From: Stieleria neptunia | GTDB taxonomy: Bacteria > Planctomycetota > Planctomycetia > Pirellulales > Pirellulaceae | Length of the DNA stretch: 64,000 nt | Reading direction: 5' to 3' | Assembly (NCBI RefSeq): GCF_007754155.1 | Contig: NZ_CP037423.1 | Coordinates: 8,366,938-8,430,937 of the forward strand | In this document: positions 54,801 through 63,616 of the stretch, piece by piece | Position numbering within the stretch: the stretch's first letter is position 1 | Layout of the letters: every line of letters starts with the position of its first letter | The notes under the pieces: model-generated | Database searches by the model: none | Told to the model about the DNA's origin: nothing | Seen by the model: the letters and a program-made list of their open reading frames with translations, nothing else | Translations under genes and position numbers: made by a program

Positions 54801-56333
54801 ATGCCCAACACACCCGTTCATCTGGCCGTTGACTTGGGGGCCTCCAGCGGCCGCGTGATTGCCGGACGCATCGACGACGGAAGGCTGCAGCTGGAAGAGA
54901 TGCATCGTTTCGCCAACGATCCGGTGATGATTCAAGATTCTCTGCAGTGGAACGTTCACGGCTTGTGGGCCGAAATCCTGGAAGGGCTGCGGATCGCGGC
55001 GACTCGTTTCGAGTCGATTCGATCGGTCGGTGTCGATACCTGGGGCGTCGACTATGTCTTGGTGGACGAAAACGACCAGATCGCGTCACCGATTCGTCAC
55101 TACCGCGATGCCCGCAACAACGGCATGGTCGAACGCGCGTTTGAGATTCTCGGCGGTGCCCAGCAAGGGCGTCGACGGATGTTCGAAGCGACCGGATTGC
55201 AGTTCATGCAAATCAATTCGGTCTTTCAATTACTCTCGGCCGTCACCCACAAGGAGCGATCGCTGCAAATTGCCGACGGCTTCATGATGATGGGCGACTT
55301 CTTTCACTGGTTGCTGTCGGGAAAACGCAGCATCGAAGCCACCAACGCTTCCACCAGCCAAATGTTGGATCCCAGAACGGGTCAGTGGCAGATGGAAATG
55401 ATCGAGGCCCTCGGCATTCCGACCAAGCTGCTCGGTCCCGTTTCATTGCCCGCAACCACCCTGGGCAATGTTCAACCCTCGGTCGCCGAAGCGACGGGGC
55501 TGAAAGATGTTTCCGTCGTCTTACCGGCCACGCACGACACCGCGTCGGCGGTACTGGCGGTGCCCGTCGACGGTTTCGCACCCGAAAAGCCCGACTGGTG
55601 CTACATCAGTTCCGGAACCTGGTCACTGATGGGTTGCGAATTGGCGTCACCACGGGTCACCGAACTGTGTTCGGAATTCAACTTCACCAACGAAGGTGGC
55701 GTGGGCGGCAGCACCCGTTTGTTGAAAAACCTCGGCGGCTTGTGGATCTTTCAACAGCTTCGCAAATCGATGCAACGCCGCGGAAACGAGGTGACCTGGG
55801 AATCGATGGTCTCTCAAGCCGAATCGGCGGCACCGTTCCAGTTGTTGATCGACCCGGACCACCCCGATTTTGCCGCCCCGACCGACATGCTCGATGCGAT
55901 CGAAGCGTTTGCGGCGAAAACGGGACAACCGAAACCGGGTGCCGAGGGCGGCTACTATCGCGCCTCGCTGGAAGGCTTGGCGTTGCGATATCGAGTTTGT
56001 CTGGGAATGCTGGAGCAGCTCGTCGACAACCGGATCGAGACGATTCATATCGTCGGCGGCGGAACGATGAATGAGTTGCTGTGCCAGATGACCGCCGATG
56101 CCTGCAATCGAACCGTGATCACCGGTCCGGTCGAAGCGACTGCGATCGGGAATTTGCTGATGCAAATGGTGGGCACCGGGGTGATCGGCAGCGGCAACCC
56201 CGAGGAGCTGACCAGCGCCGTGCGTCAGTCCCGCAGACTGGTGCGAGAGAGTTTTGCGGTCAAGACCTACACGCCACAAAACGCCGCAGAGTGGGACGAG
56301 CCCGCCGAGCGATTCGTCGGCTTGGTCGATTGA
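54801..56333 (+). CDS. rhaB: Rhamnulokinase (FGGY carbohydrate kinase)
   Basis: A 510-aa kinase that phosphorylates L-rhamnulose. ASKHA fold: LAVDLGASSGRVIAGRI (phosphate 1), VDTWGVDYVLVDE, ATHDTASAVLAVP (phosphate 2) and HIVGGGTMNELLCQMTADA (adenosine). WNVHGLWAEI and LQFMQINSVFQL favour RhaB over other FGGY kinases. Other rhamnose genes (isomerase, aldolase) are not in the window. The next gene starts in its stop codon (TGATG), indicating coupling. Confidence 0.92.
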   Translation: MPNTPVHLAVDLGASSGRVIAGRIDDGRLQLEEMHRFANDPVMIQDSLQWNVHGLWAEILEGLRIAATRFESIRSVGVDTWGVDYVLVDENDQIASPIRHYRDARNNGMVERAFEILGGAQQGRRRMFEATGLQFMQINSVFQLLSAVTHKERSLQIADGFMMMGDFFHWLLSGKRSIEATNASTSQMLDPRTGQWQMEMIEALGIPTKLLGPVSLPATTLGNVQPSVAEATGLKDVSVVLPATHDTASAVLAVPVDGFAPEKPDWCYISSGTWSLMGCELASPRVTELCSEFNFTNEGGVGGSTRLLKNLGGLWIFQQLRKSMQRRGNEVTWESMVSQAESAAPFQLLIDPDHPDFAAPTDMLDAIEAFAAKTGQPKPGAEGGYYRASLEGLALRYRVCLGMLEQLVDNRIETIHIVGGGTMNELLCQMTADACNRTVITGPVEATAIGNLLMQMVGTGVIGSGNPEELTSAVRQSRRLVRESFAVKTYTPQNAAEWDEPAERFVGLVD

Positions 56334-56989
56334 TGCATCCGGCCCCGCGGGAGAACCAGCCGATGGGCGGCCCCAGGAAAGCCTCGATCCGCCGCGCGAC
56401 AGCCGCTGCACGACGCGATCAAGGTGACAAAGAACGGCTCAGCCGCCAGATCACCGACCGACTGCAATCGATGCCGCAGTATGCCGCGGCCGGCTGCGTG
56501 CTGTGGTACGTCCACGTTCGGGACGAAGTCCGCACCGAAGGCGCCTTGCGGGGGGCGTTGCAGGAGACGCCGCCGTCAGACAGGAAGATCGTGGTGCCGT
56601 ATTGTGTCGGCGAGGATCTGCATCTGTTCGATTTGCGGGGGTGGGACGATCTGTCACCCGGGGCATTCGGAATCCTGGAACCCCGTGCCGAGCGACGCGG
56701 CGGTGCAGACCGTTCGGTTGCGGCGGCGGAACTGGATTTGATTGTGGTCCCGGGCGTTGCCTTTGACCCCAAGGGCGGGCGATTGGGGCACGGTCGCGGG
56801 TTCTACGATCGGCTGCTCGCCCGCGTGCGGGCTGAAACCGTGCTCGTCGGCGTGGCCTTTGAGTGCCAGATCGTGCCGCACGTCCCCCTGGACGACCATG
56901 ACGTCTCGATGGATTGGGTGGTCACCGAACAGCGATTGATTGACTGCGAGGGCGGTCCCCGGGTCCGCGCTGGGGACGAACATTGGTAG
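56333..56989 (+). CDS. 5-formyltetrahydrofolate cyclo-ligase
   Basis: A 218-aa enzyme that converts 5-formyl-THF to 5,10-methenyl-THF with ATP. The ATP/substrate loop GGRLGHGRGFYDRLLARV and the preceding DLIVVPGVAFDPK are diagnostic. The start ATG overlaps the rhaB stop; ATG 56363 is an alternative. N-terminal RKASIRRATAAARRDQ carries the basic patch. Cytoplasmic one-carbon metabolism. Confidence 0.9.
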   Translation: MHPAPRENQPMGGPRKASIRRATAAARRDQGDKERLSRQITDRLQSMPQYAAAGCVLWYVHVRDEVRTEGALRGALQETPPSDRKIVVPYCVGEDLHLFDLRGWDDLSPGAFGILEPRAERRGGADRSVAAAELDLIVVPGVAFDPKGGRLGHGRGFYDRLLARVRAETVLVGVAFECQIVPHVPLDDHDVSMDWVVTEQRLIDCEGGPRVRAGDEHW

Positions 56990-57030
56990 GCTTTCCTTTT
57001 GAACGTCTTTATTCACTTGGCAATTTTAGG

Positions 57031-58053
57031 ATGCCGTCTGTGCCGTACGCCCAAATTGGCCCTATCGCCGTTCATTTCCCGGAAAAGGTAGAAACCAACG
57101 AGGAGCTTCAGCGGGAATTCCCGAGGTGGGATTTGGCCCTGATTGAAGAGAAAACGGGAATTCGCCAGCGCTACATCGCCGCCGAGGGCGAGACATCGAG
57201 CGATCTGGCCGTGGCCGCGGCCGAGAAACTGTTTGCGGACCAGCAAATCGACCCGAACTCCATCGATTTCCTGCTTTTTTGCACGCAAACGCCCGACTAT
57301 CCGCTGCCGACGACCAGCTGTCTGATCCAGGATCGGCTCGGGCTTCCGACGCATTGTGGGGCATTGGATTTCAACCTCGGCTGCAGCGGTTACGTGTACG
57401 GATTGGCCGTCGCCGATGGTCTGATCCAGAGCGGGGTGGCCAAGCGAATCCTGTTTCTGACTGCAGAGACGTACACCAAATACATCGACCGGGCGGACCG
57501 CAGTTTGCGTACGATTTTTGCCGACGGGGCCGCGGCCACGTTGGTGACCGCCGGCGACATGCCTTCATTGCGGGGGTTCAAATTCGGCAGTGACGGCAGC
57601 GGTGCGGACATGTTGATCGTCGGCGACGGCGGCGCCCGAGCCCCCGAAGACGCGATCCCACCGCGACATCGCAAACGCTGGAAAAGCCGTCTCTACATGG
57701 ACGGACCGAGTCTGATCAATTTCACCGTCGACGCCGTGCCCCAATTGATCGACCAAATTTTGCAACAGGAACAGCTGACCGACGCCGATATTTCGCAATA
57801 CTTGATGCACCAGGCGACCTGGAAAATGCTCGACGAACTGCGGATTCGGCTGGAGCTGGAACCCGAGCGGCTTCCGATCGAGTTGGCGGAGATCGGCAAC
57901 ACCGTCTCGTGCACACTGCCGATCCTGATCGACCAGCTGCGAAAGTCTGGCCGACTGGACCGCGAATCCGTTAACATGCTGATCGGCTTCGGCGTCGGCC
58001 TGTCCTGGGCCGGCTGCCTGTGGCAAGATCTGGCGGGCGAGACGGCGGGTTGA
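57031..58053 (+). CDS. 3-oxoacyl-ACP synthase III (KAS III, FabH-like)
   Basis: A 340-aa thiolase-fold enzyme starting fatty-acid or related acyl chains. The catalytic triad is Cys in NLGCSGYVYGL (about residue 118), His in MHQATWKML and Asn in EIGNTVSCTLP. Start ATG 57031 gives the normal N-terminus IGPIAVHFPEKVETNEEL; the frame extends upstream to 56983 without homology. Whether it serves primary fatty-acid synthesis or a specialised acyl pathway is not clear; it is not beside other fab genes. Confidence 0.9.
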   Translation: MPSVPYAQIGPIAVHFPEKVETNEELQREFPRWDLALIEEKTGIRQRYIAAEGETSSDLAVAAAEKLFADQQIDPNSIDFLLFCTQTPDYPLPTTSCLIQDRLGLPTHCGALDFNLGCSGYVYGLAVADGLIQSGVAKRILFLTAETYTKYIDRADRSLRTIFADGAAATLVTAGDMPSLRGFKFGSDGSGADMLIVGDGGARAPEDAIPPRHRKRWKSRLYMDGPSLINFTVDAVPQLIDQILQQEQLTDADISQYLMHQATWKMLDELRIRLELEPERLPIELAEIGNTVSCTLPILIDQLRKSGRLDRESVNMLIGFGVGLSWAGCLWQDLAGETAG

Positions 58054-58103
58054 ACAATGGCGGGTTGAACAATGGCGGGCTGAACAATGGCGGGCTGAAC
58101 AAT
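58044..58103. repeat. Four tandem 15-bp repeats at the fabH-like gene 3' end
   Basis: Unit GGCGGG(T/C)TGAACAAT, four copies. The first includes the stop codon TGA (58051-58053). Each unit brings TGA followed by ATGG, creating consecutive four-codon ATG-to-TGA mini-frames. Confidence 0.85.
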
Positions 58104-58183
58104 GGCGTCCGGACCGTCACCCGAGAAGCGACGATGTCTGGTCCACGCAGCATCGGGTCCGACTGAACAGGTAGCATCCAACC

Positions 58184-58744
58184 ATGGTCGAATTCTTAAG
58201 CGGAAAACTGCTGATCGCGTCGCCGTATTTAAACGACCCGAATTTCCTGCGCAGCGTCGTCTTGATCGTCAGCCATGACGAGGAGGGGGCGTTCGGTCTG
58301 TCGCTGAACCGGCCCACCGACCAACGGCTCAGCCAGATCGTGGAGCTGTCGATGCCGCAGGGTTCGGTCCGCGAGGATGACTTGATCTTCGAAGGCGGTC
58401 CGGTCGACGGGCCGCTGTTGGCGTTGCACGATTTGGTCGGAATCGGTTCACCGGTCGGCCAAGATTCGTCGGGGCTGTGGCTGACCGGCGACGAAGACCA
58501 TCTGCGGTTGCTGTTGTCGCGTGTCGATGCCCGCGTCCGATTCGTCTCGCAGTATTCCGGTTGGGGCCCGGGACAATTGGATCACGAAATGCAGTGTGGG
58601 GGCTGGTTGGTCGGGGTGGCCAACGCCGACGTTGTGTTCGATGACCCGGAACAGGTTTGGGAGACGGCGGTCAAACGTTGCGGCCACGAAATCCTTTCAT
58701 CACTCTCGCCCGGATTACGTTTCAACGATCCGTCGGTGAATTAA
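58184..58744 (+). CDS. YqgE/AlgH family protein (UPF0301)
   Basis: A 186-aa protein of usual family length. LSGKLLIASPYLNDPNFLRS, VVLIVSHDEEGAFGLSLNRP, FEGGPVDGPLLALHD and SGWGPGQLDHEMQCGGWLVG are strongly conserved. The biochemical role is not established; AlgH was named from alginate regulation in Pseudomonas. Start ATG 58184. Confidence 0.93.
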   Translation: MVEFLSGKLLIASPYLNDPNFLRSVVLIVSHDEEGAFGLSLNRPTDQRLSQIVELSMPQGSVREDDLIFEGGPVDGPLLALHDLVGIGSPVGQDSSGLWLTGDEDHLRLLLSRVDARVRFVSQYSGWGPGQLDHEMQCGGWLVGVANADVVFDDPEQVWETAVKRCGHEILSSLSPGLRFNDPSVN

Positions 58745-58757
58745 AGCGGTCGGGCGA

Positions 58758-59546
58758 ATGCGGCGTTTTGTAATCGGAGACATTCACGGCTGCGACAAGG
58801 CTCTACGAACGCTGATCGAATGCATCGCGCCGGAGCCTGACGACGAGTTGATCTTCCTGGGCGATTACGTCGACCGCGGCCCGGACAGCCGTGGCGTGAT
58901 CGACCAGTTGATCGAACTGCAATCGCGTTGCCGCGTCGTCGCGCTGCGTGGGAACCATGAAATCATGCTCTGCGGCGTGGCCTTCGGTGGGCTCGACGGA
59001 GAGATGTGGTTGACCGCTGGTGGCAAGGCGACCGTGACCAGCTACGGCGGATCGCTCGACAAGATCCCCGCCGCCCACAAAAAGTTTCTGCTGTCGCTGC
59101 TTCCACATTATGAAACACGAGAGTCGATCTTCGTCCACGCCTGTTACGATGCGCAAACGCCGATGGACCAACAGCCCGAAGAGCTGCGTTACTGGACCCA
59201 CCTCAATACCACGCCGGGCCCGCACTTTTCGGGCAAAAAAGTCTTCGTCGGGCATACGCCTCAGCCCAGCGGCGTGGTGCTCGATCTAGGCTACCTGGTC
59301 TGCGTCGACACCTATTGCTTCGGCAACGGTTTTTTGACCGGCATGAACGTGGCCACCAATGAGATCATCCAAGTGGACAAAAAGGGGTTCCGCCGGCGAG
59401 TCCCGGCGGCGGCGTTTTTGCTGTTCGTCGCCGATTCATTCAAGTTCGTCCACCGATTGATCACCAAACGCGGTCGAGTGGAAGTGGAACTGCCCCTCCC
59501 CGCCGAACCTCTCAACACGCCGAAACCCGGCGATCAACCGGAGTGA
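58758..59546 (+). CDS. PPP-family metallophosphatase (Ser/Thr protein phosphatase or bis-nucleotide hydrolase)
   Basis: A 262-aa calcineurin-like enzyme with GDIHGCDKAL, GDYVDRGPDSRGV, LRGNHEIML and a distal metal-ligand motif VGHTPQPSGV. These are the PPP signatures of PrpA/ApaH-like bacterial phosphatases; the substrate cannot be settled. Its stop overlaps the histidine-kinase start (TGATG), suggesting a shared signalling operon. Confidence 0.9.
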   Translation: MRRFVIGDIHGCDKALRTLIECIAPEPDDELIFLGDYVDRGPDSRGVIDQLIELQSRCRVVALRGNHEIMLCGVAFGGLDGEMWLTAGGKATVTSYGGSLDKIPAAHKKFLLSLLPHYETRESIFVHACYDAQTPMDQQPEELRYWTHLNTTPGPHFSGKKVFVGHTPQPSGVVLDLGYLVCVDTYCFGNGFLTGMNVATNEIIQVDKKGFRRRVPAAAFLLFVADSFKFVHRLITKRGRVEVELPLPAEPLNTPKPGDQPE

Positions 59547-61069
59547 TGAGTAACGCTTCACCAGACGGCGCCGCGGACAGCTCCCCTGCCGGCACACGCG
59601 GCGCCCCAAACAGCGCATCGCCAAACAGCGCATCGCCAAACAGCGCAGTGTCGCCTGCGGCGCCGACGCGTTCCGCTGGCGTCTCCGTTGCGCCCGCGAA
59701 CGCACAGTCCGCGAACGCACAGTCCGCGGAAGAACAATCCGCAAACGATCAATCCGCACGCTCCAGACCGTCGGGAGCCTCGCTCCCCCGCATCGGCTTT
59801 CAACCGCGTTCGGGCATGATCGTGACCGGCATGGCGTTCGTGTTCGCCACCGTGTGGTTGACCACGCTGTTGGATGCGGGCACGACCGAAACACTCGTCG
59901 CGACCGCCGCGAGCTGTTTTTTGGTCGGCACCGCGCTGGTCATCAACAACCTGCTTCGCTGGGAGAACGCGGACAACGCCTATGAGAAACAACGCTTGAG
60001 TGCGGAGACCTGGAACGCGCGGTTTCGAAAGCTGCATTCTGAATCGACACGCACCGCCGCGGTCTTGTCCCACATGATCGATGGGATCGTGATGCTGTCC
60101 CCCAAAACCGAGATCTTGCTGATCAACGAAGCGGCGGCACGTTTGCTGGCGATCCCGGGCGATGGCGTTTACTTGGGCCGACGACTGGCGGAACTGGTTC
60201 GCGTGCCAGAGATCATTCATGCCACTCGACGGGCTCAAAGTGACAAGGTGGATCAAAGCCTCTCCGTCGAAATCGTGGGCGGCTCCGTTGTGCGACCGGT
60301 CGCGGTTCGCATCAGCCGGATCCACGATGCCGATCCGCCATACCTGTTGCTGGTCTTGCGAGACGAAACCGATGCCCAACGTGTCGAAGCGATTCGGCGC
60401 GAATTCATCGCCAACGTCTCGCACGAACTGAAGACGCCGCTGGCGGCGATCAAGGGCTATGCCGAAACCGTTGAACTGGCGATCGAGGACGACCCCGAAG
60501 CGGCCAAGCACTTCATCGCCCAGATCGACACGCAATGCTTGAGACTGGAAGACCTGATCGCGGACATGATGCGACTGGCCCGCGCCCAGTCCGGCAAGGG
60601 CACGTTGATGGTCCAGACCATCGACCTGGAAAATGTGATCCGGCAGGCCTTCAGCTCGTTTCTGCCGGTCGCCGCGGCCAAGCAAATCGAATTGACCCTG
60701 CGTCCCAGCGATGCTCCGGTTCACGTCCTGGCCGACGAAGAAGCCGCCTTGGCGATCACCCAGAACCTGATCAGCAATGCGATCCGGCACACCGATGCCG
60801 GGGGGCACGTCGGCGTGTCCTGCCGCCAGGTGAACGAGGGTTGGATGATGGCCGTCGAAGACGACGGCGTCGGCATCGCGCCGGAGTTCCAGGAGCGGAT
60901 CTTTGAACGGTTCTATCGCGTCAAACGGGCCCGTAAGGCGGCCGACGGGGGGACCGGAATCGGCTTGGCGATCGTCAAGAACCTGACCCGGTCCCTGGGG
61001 GGCACGGTCTCGGTGACCAGCAGCCCCGGAGAGGGGGCGACGTTCGAAGTCTGGTTGCCCAAACCCTGA
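59546..61069 (+). CDS. Sensor histidine kinase (PhoR-like)
   Basis: A 507-aa kinase. Residues about 1-85 are low-complexity repeats (NSASPNSASPNSA and SANAQSAEEQSANDQSA). Two TM helices (MIVTGMAFVFATVWLTTLL and VATAASCFLVGTALVINNLL) with almost no periplasmic loop, then PAS (about 165-275), HisKA with phospho-His in IANVSHELKTPLAAIKGYAE, and HATPase_c (LISNAIRHTDAGGHV, GIAPEFQERIFERFYRV, GTGIGLAIVKNL). The short loop suggests sensing inside the membrane or via a partner, as in PhoR. The PhoB-like regulator follows after 183 bp. Confidence 0.92.
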   Translation: MSNASPDGAADSSPAGTRGAPNSASPNSASPNSAVSPAAPTRSAGVSVAPANAQSANAQSAEEQSANDQSARSRPSGASLPRIGFQPRSGMIVTGMAFVFATVWLTTLLDAGTTETLVATAASCFLVGTALVINNLLRWENADNAYEKQRLSAETWNARFRKLHSESTRTAAVLSHMIDGIVMLSPKTEILLINEAAARLLAIPGDGVYLGRRLAELVRVPEIIHATRRAQSDKVDQSLSVEIVGGSVVRPVAVRISRIHDADPPYLLLVLRDETDAQRVEAIRREFIANVSHELKTPLAAIKGYAETVELAIEDDPEAAKHFIAQIDTQCLRLEDLIADMMRLARAQSGKGTLMVQTIDLENVIRQAFSSFLPVAAAKQIELTLRPSDAPVHVLADEEAALAITQNLISNAIRHTDAGGHVGVSCRQVNEGWMMAVEDDGVGIAPEFQERIFERFYRVKRARKAADGGTGIGLAIVKNLTRSLGGTVSVTSSPGEGATFEVWLPKP

Positions 61070-61252
61070 TCACCACCAGGCCTTCACCAAAGCTTCATCG
61101 TGAAAAAGTGCTTCAGTAGGGTGTACTTTTCAGGTAATTTCACCAGGATGTCGTTTTGCGAGCTGTCCGCCCACAGACCGATCACCACACGGGAAACGGC
61201 GGCCAGCATCCTTTCGAAAATTGTCCGCATGGATCCAGTCAAGCGCTGAGGC

Positions 61253-61942
61253 ATGTCCACCAATACCAAGGTTTTGGTCGTCGAAGATTACAGCCCGTTA
61301 GCGGAGTCGCTCGAGTACCAACTCAAACGAGCCGGCTACGAAGTCTATCGCGCCAGCGACGGACGCGAGGGTGTCGATCAGGCGAAACTCTATCTTCCCG
61401 ATCTCGTCATCCTGGACATCGATCTGCCGATCCTGGGAGGCATCGAGGTTTGCAAACAATTGCGTGCCGATTCCAAGACCCGGGAAGCGCTGATTTTGAT
61501 GCTGACCGCCATGGGCGAAGAATCAGATCAGGTGGTCGGGTTCGCCGTCGGAGCCGATGACTACGTCGTCAAACCCGTCGAAAGCTACAAGGTGCTGCTG
61601 CAACGAATCAAAGCGTTGCTGCGTCGACGCGAGCCGATCCTGGACGACCATGAATCGGTCAGCCATCAAAACGTGACCGTCGACCGACGACGTTTCGTGG
61701 TCACGGTCGAGGAGTCACCGCTGAAGTTGACCAAGAGCGAATTCCGACTGCTCGACGCCTTGATCCGACAACCCGGACGCGCCTTCGGCCGCAGCGAATT
61801 GGTCGACGCGGCCTTGGGCGAAGACACCGTCGTGTTGGACCGCACCATCGATGTCCATGTCCGCGCACTCCGCAAAAAGATGGGAACCGCAGCCGACTTG
61901 ATCGAAACCGTCCGCGGTGTCGGTTACCGGTTCAAAGAGTAA
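61253..61942 (+). CDS. OmpR/PhoB-family response regulator
   Basis: A 229-aa regulator. The receiver domain has acidic VVEDYSPLAES, phospho-Asp in LVILDIDLPILGG, Thr in MLTAMGEES and Lys in DYVVKPVESYK. The winged-helix DNA-binding domain has LTKSEFRLLDALIRQPGRAF and RTIDVHVRALRKKM. Probable partner of the upstream kinase. The 183-bp gap between them shows no gene and may hold a separate promoter. Confidence 0.93.
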   Translation: MSTNTKVLVVEDYSPLAESLEYQLKRAGYEVYRASDGREGVDQAKLYLPDLVILDIDLPILGGIEVCKQLRADSKTREALILMLTAMGEESDQVVGFAVGADDYVVKPVESYKVLLQRIKALLRRREPILDDHESVSHQNVTVDRRRFVVTVEESPLKLTKSEFRLLDALIRQPGRAFGRSELVDAALGEDTVVLDRTIDVHVRALRKKMGTAADLIETVRGVGYRFKE

Positions 61943-61968
61943 CGCATCGCGACAAGCGGGGTGTTTTT

Positions 61969-62050
61969 TGTTAGCGGTAGGGCGCGAGCCCTCCGGTTTT
62001 TCACGATGTTTTTGAAGCGCGACCGGACGGCTCGCGCCGTTCCGCTAACA
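61969..62050. repeat. TGTTAGCGG palindromic element
   Basis: Arms TGTTAGCGGTAGGGCGCGAG and CTCGCGCCGTTCCGCTAACA pair imperfectly, with inner complementary CCTCCGGT/ACCGGACGG segments. It lies between convergent genes and may serve as a bidirectional terminator. Confidence 0.75.
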
Positions 62051-62081
62051 CCTTTAGAGCCAAAATAGATGGCATCGGGCT

Positions 62082-62966
62082 CTATGCCGCTGCGCTCGAC
62101 GTGTCCTGCTCGGCAACGTCCCCACCATCGCCGACCGGTCGCCGGCGGCGGCGTGGTTCCGATTCGGGTTGCATCTTGTCAAACAAGTTGCCCAGCAGCC
62201 GGGGGTGCAAACACACGAACGCCCAGATCAATCCGAATGCCGCACCACCCAGGATATCGCTGGGAAAGTGCGCCATGCTCGCCAGCCGCTGCAGCCCGGT
62301 CCCCAAGCAGATCGCCGCAAACAGCCAGCGGCCTCGCGGCAACACGATCCACAACCCGACCGTCAATGCCATGGCCGTCGCCATGTTGCCACTGGGAAAC
62401 GCCCGCGTGCTGGCATCGAACGTGGCGACCTGAGAAAGCGTCCAATCGAACGCCCACAGCCACGCCGAATCGATTGACGCGACGTCCAAGTTCAATCCCG
62501 TCGGACGCGGACGCAACACAAACATCTTGGCCAACGTCGCAATCGCTCCGGCACCGATCGCCAACGTGGCCAGTCGAGGCAAATGCCAACGACACTGGGG
62601 AGCCATCAAAAAGATCCCGAACAGCACCAGAAACACACCGCTGCCGTGCGAGAAGATCTGCATCAGCTCCAATCCGCTGCGAAACTCGCGTGGCAACGGA
62701 TCACCCGAAAACCACCGCGCAACGGAGATGTCGATCAGCGTGATCATCGGCACCGACAGCAACAGCATGCCGGCGAACCACAGTAACGCGCTGACCCGAA
62801 ACGACGCCCCCGTACCCTCGGTCGGCGGATAGACCAAACGCAAGCTCGCATCGGCCCCCCCGGGTTCACACCGCGGTGTCGTCCGGCCGGTTTCATCGCC
62901 GCGGGTTTCATCGACGCAGCGTTCATCGCCGCTGGGGGTCTCGTGGAGTGGTGCTGCAGATCGCAT
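62082..62966 (-). CDS. PAP2-family membrane phosphatase
   Basis: A 294-aa inner-membrane protein. A polar N-terminus (about 1-55) is followed by about six TM helices. The PAP2 signature parts are KMFVLRPRP (K-x6-RP), AFPSGNMATAMAL (PSG) and RLASMAHFPSDILGG (S-R-x5-H-x3-D-like, with His and Asp present). It may act on lipid phosphates such as undecaprenyl diphosphate or phosphatidate. The C-terminal tail is Arg-rich (RRRRR). Confidence 0.88.
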   Translation of the reverse strand: MRSAAPLHETPSGDERCVDETRGDETGRTTPRCEPGGADASLRLVYPPTEGTGASFRVSALLWFAGMLLLSVPMITLIDISVARWFSGDPLPREFRSGLELMQIFSHGSGVFLVLFGIFLMAPQCRWHLPRLATLAIGAGAIATLAKMFVLRPRPTGLNLDVASIDSAWLWAFDWTLSQVATFDASTRAFPSGNMATAMALTVGLWIVLPRGRWLFAAICLGTGLQRLASMAHFPSDILGGAAFGLIWAFVCLHPRLLGNLFDKMQPESEPRRRRRPVGDGGDVAEQDTSSAAA

Positions 62967-63149
62967 GAGGAAGGCAACTCTCGGGCGTTGAGCGGTGTCC
63001 GTGAAACATCGGTGCGTGAAACAGGATTGCCGCGTTCCAACCGAGTCGCGACCGGCAATCCACGTTCAACGCCGGACACTAACGAAATCAGCGGCGAGAA
63101 TGAAAGACGCATTTTCGCGACTGTCCAGCTCACGGCGACTGCTATTCCG

Positions 63150-63215
63150 GGTACGACGGCCCTTCCGGGCCGTCGTCGGCAGGACTCTCCTCGACGACCT
63201 GAAAAGGACCTTGTC
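63150..63215. repeat. Interspersed palindromic repeat
   Basis: GGTACGACGGCCCTTCCGGG and the right arm CGACGACCTGAAAAGGACCT. The flanking GATCCGCTGACCGCATCACA resembles the flank of the copy at 5977-6060, so the repeats share extended sequence. Part of the 650-bp gap 62967-63616. Confidence 0.75.
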
Positions 63216-63289
63216 CAACGATCCGCTGACCGCATCACACGTAATCGATGAAATCGTTCGTCTTTGTCGCGTTTCACGTCTCTTTTAAC

Positions 63290-63396
63290 GACCGTCGGAA
63301 GAATAAGTGGGATCGGCTTCCAGCCTGTCATGGCGAAAACGACAGGCTGGAAGCCGATCCCACAATCAATCCCCGCCACTTATTCTTCCGACGGTC
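63290..63396. repeat. 107-bp near-perfect palindrome (MITE-like)
   Basis: Arms GACCGTCGGAAGAATAAGTG and CACTTATTCTTCCGACGGTC, and inner arms TGGGATCGGCTTCCAGCCTG and CAGGCTGGAAGCCGATCCCA, enclose a short centre. No gene lies inside. The rest of the gap to 63616 shows nothing recognisable. Confidence 0.85.
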
Positions 63397-63616
63397 CTCA
63401 GCTGGGCAGTCCCTTTTCCGTACAGGCCACCCATCGAAACGATCCGTTTGAGCAGTTTTAGTCAACTTTGACGATTGCGTTGACGATGACGACGGTAGAC
63501 AGGGCGTGCCGGCAGGCAAGGCGTCCCGGTCGCCTGTTGTTGGATTAGATCACAAGGCGTGCGAAAGCTTTTTGCAAAGGAATTCGCAAGCGATTTCGTT
63601 TCAGGGATGAATCACG

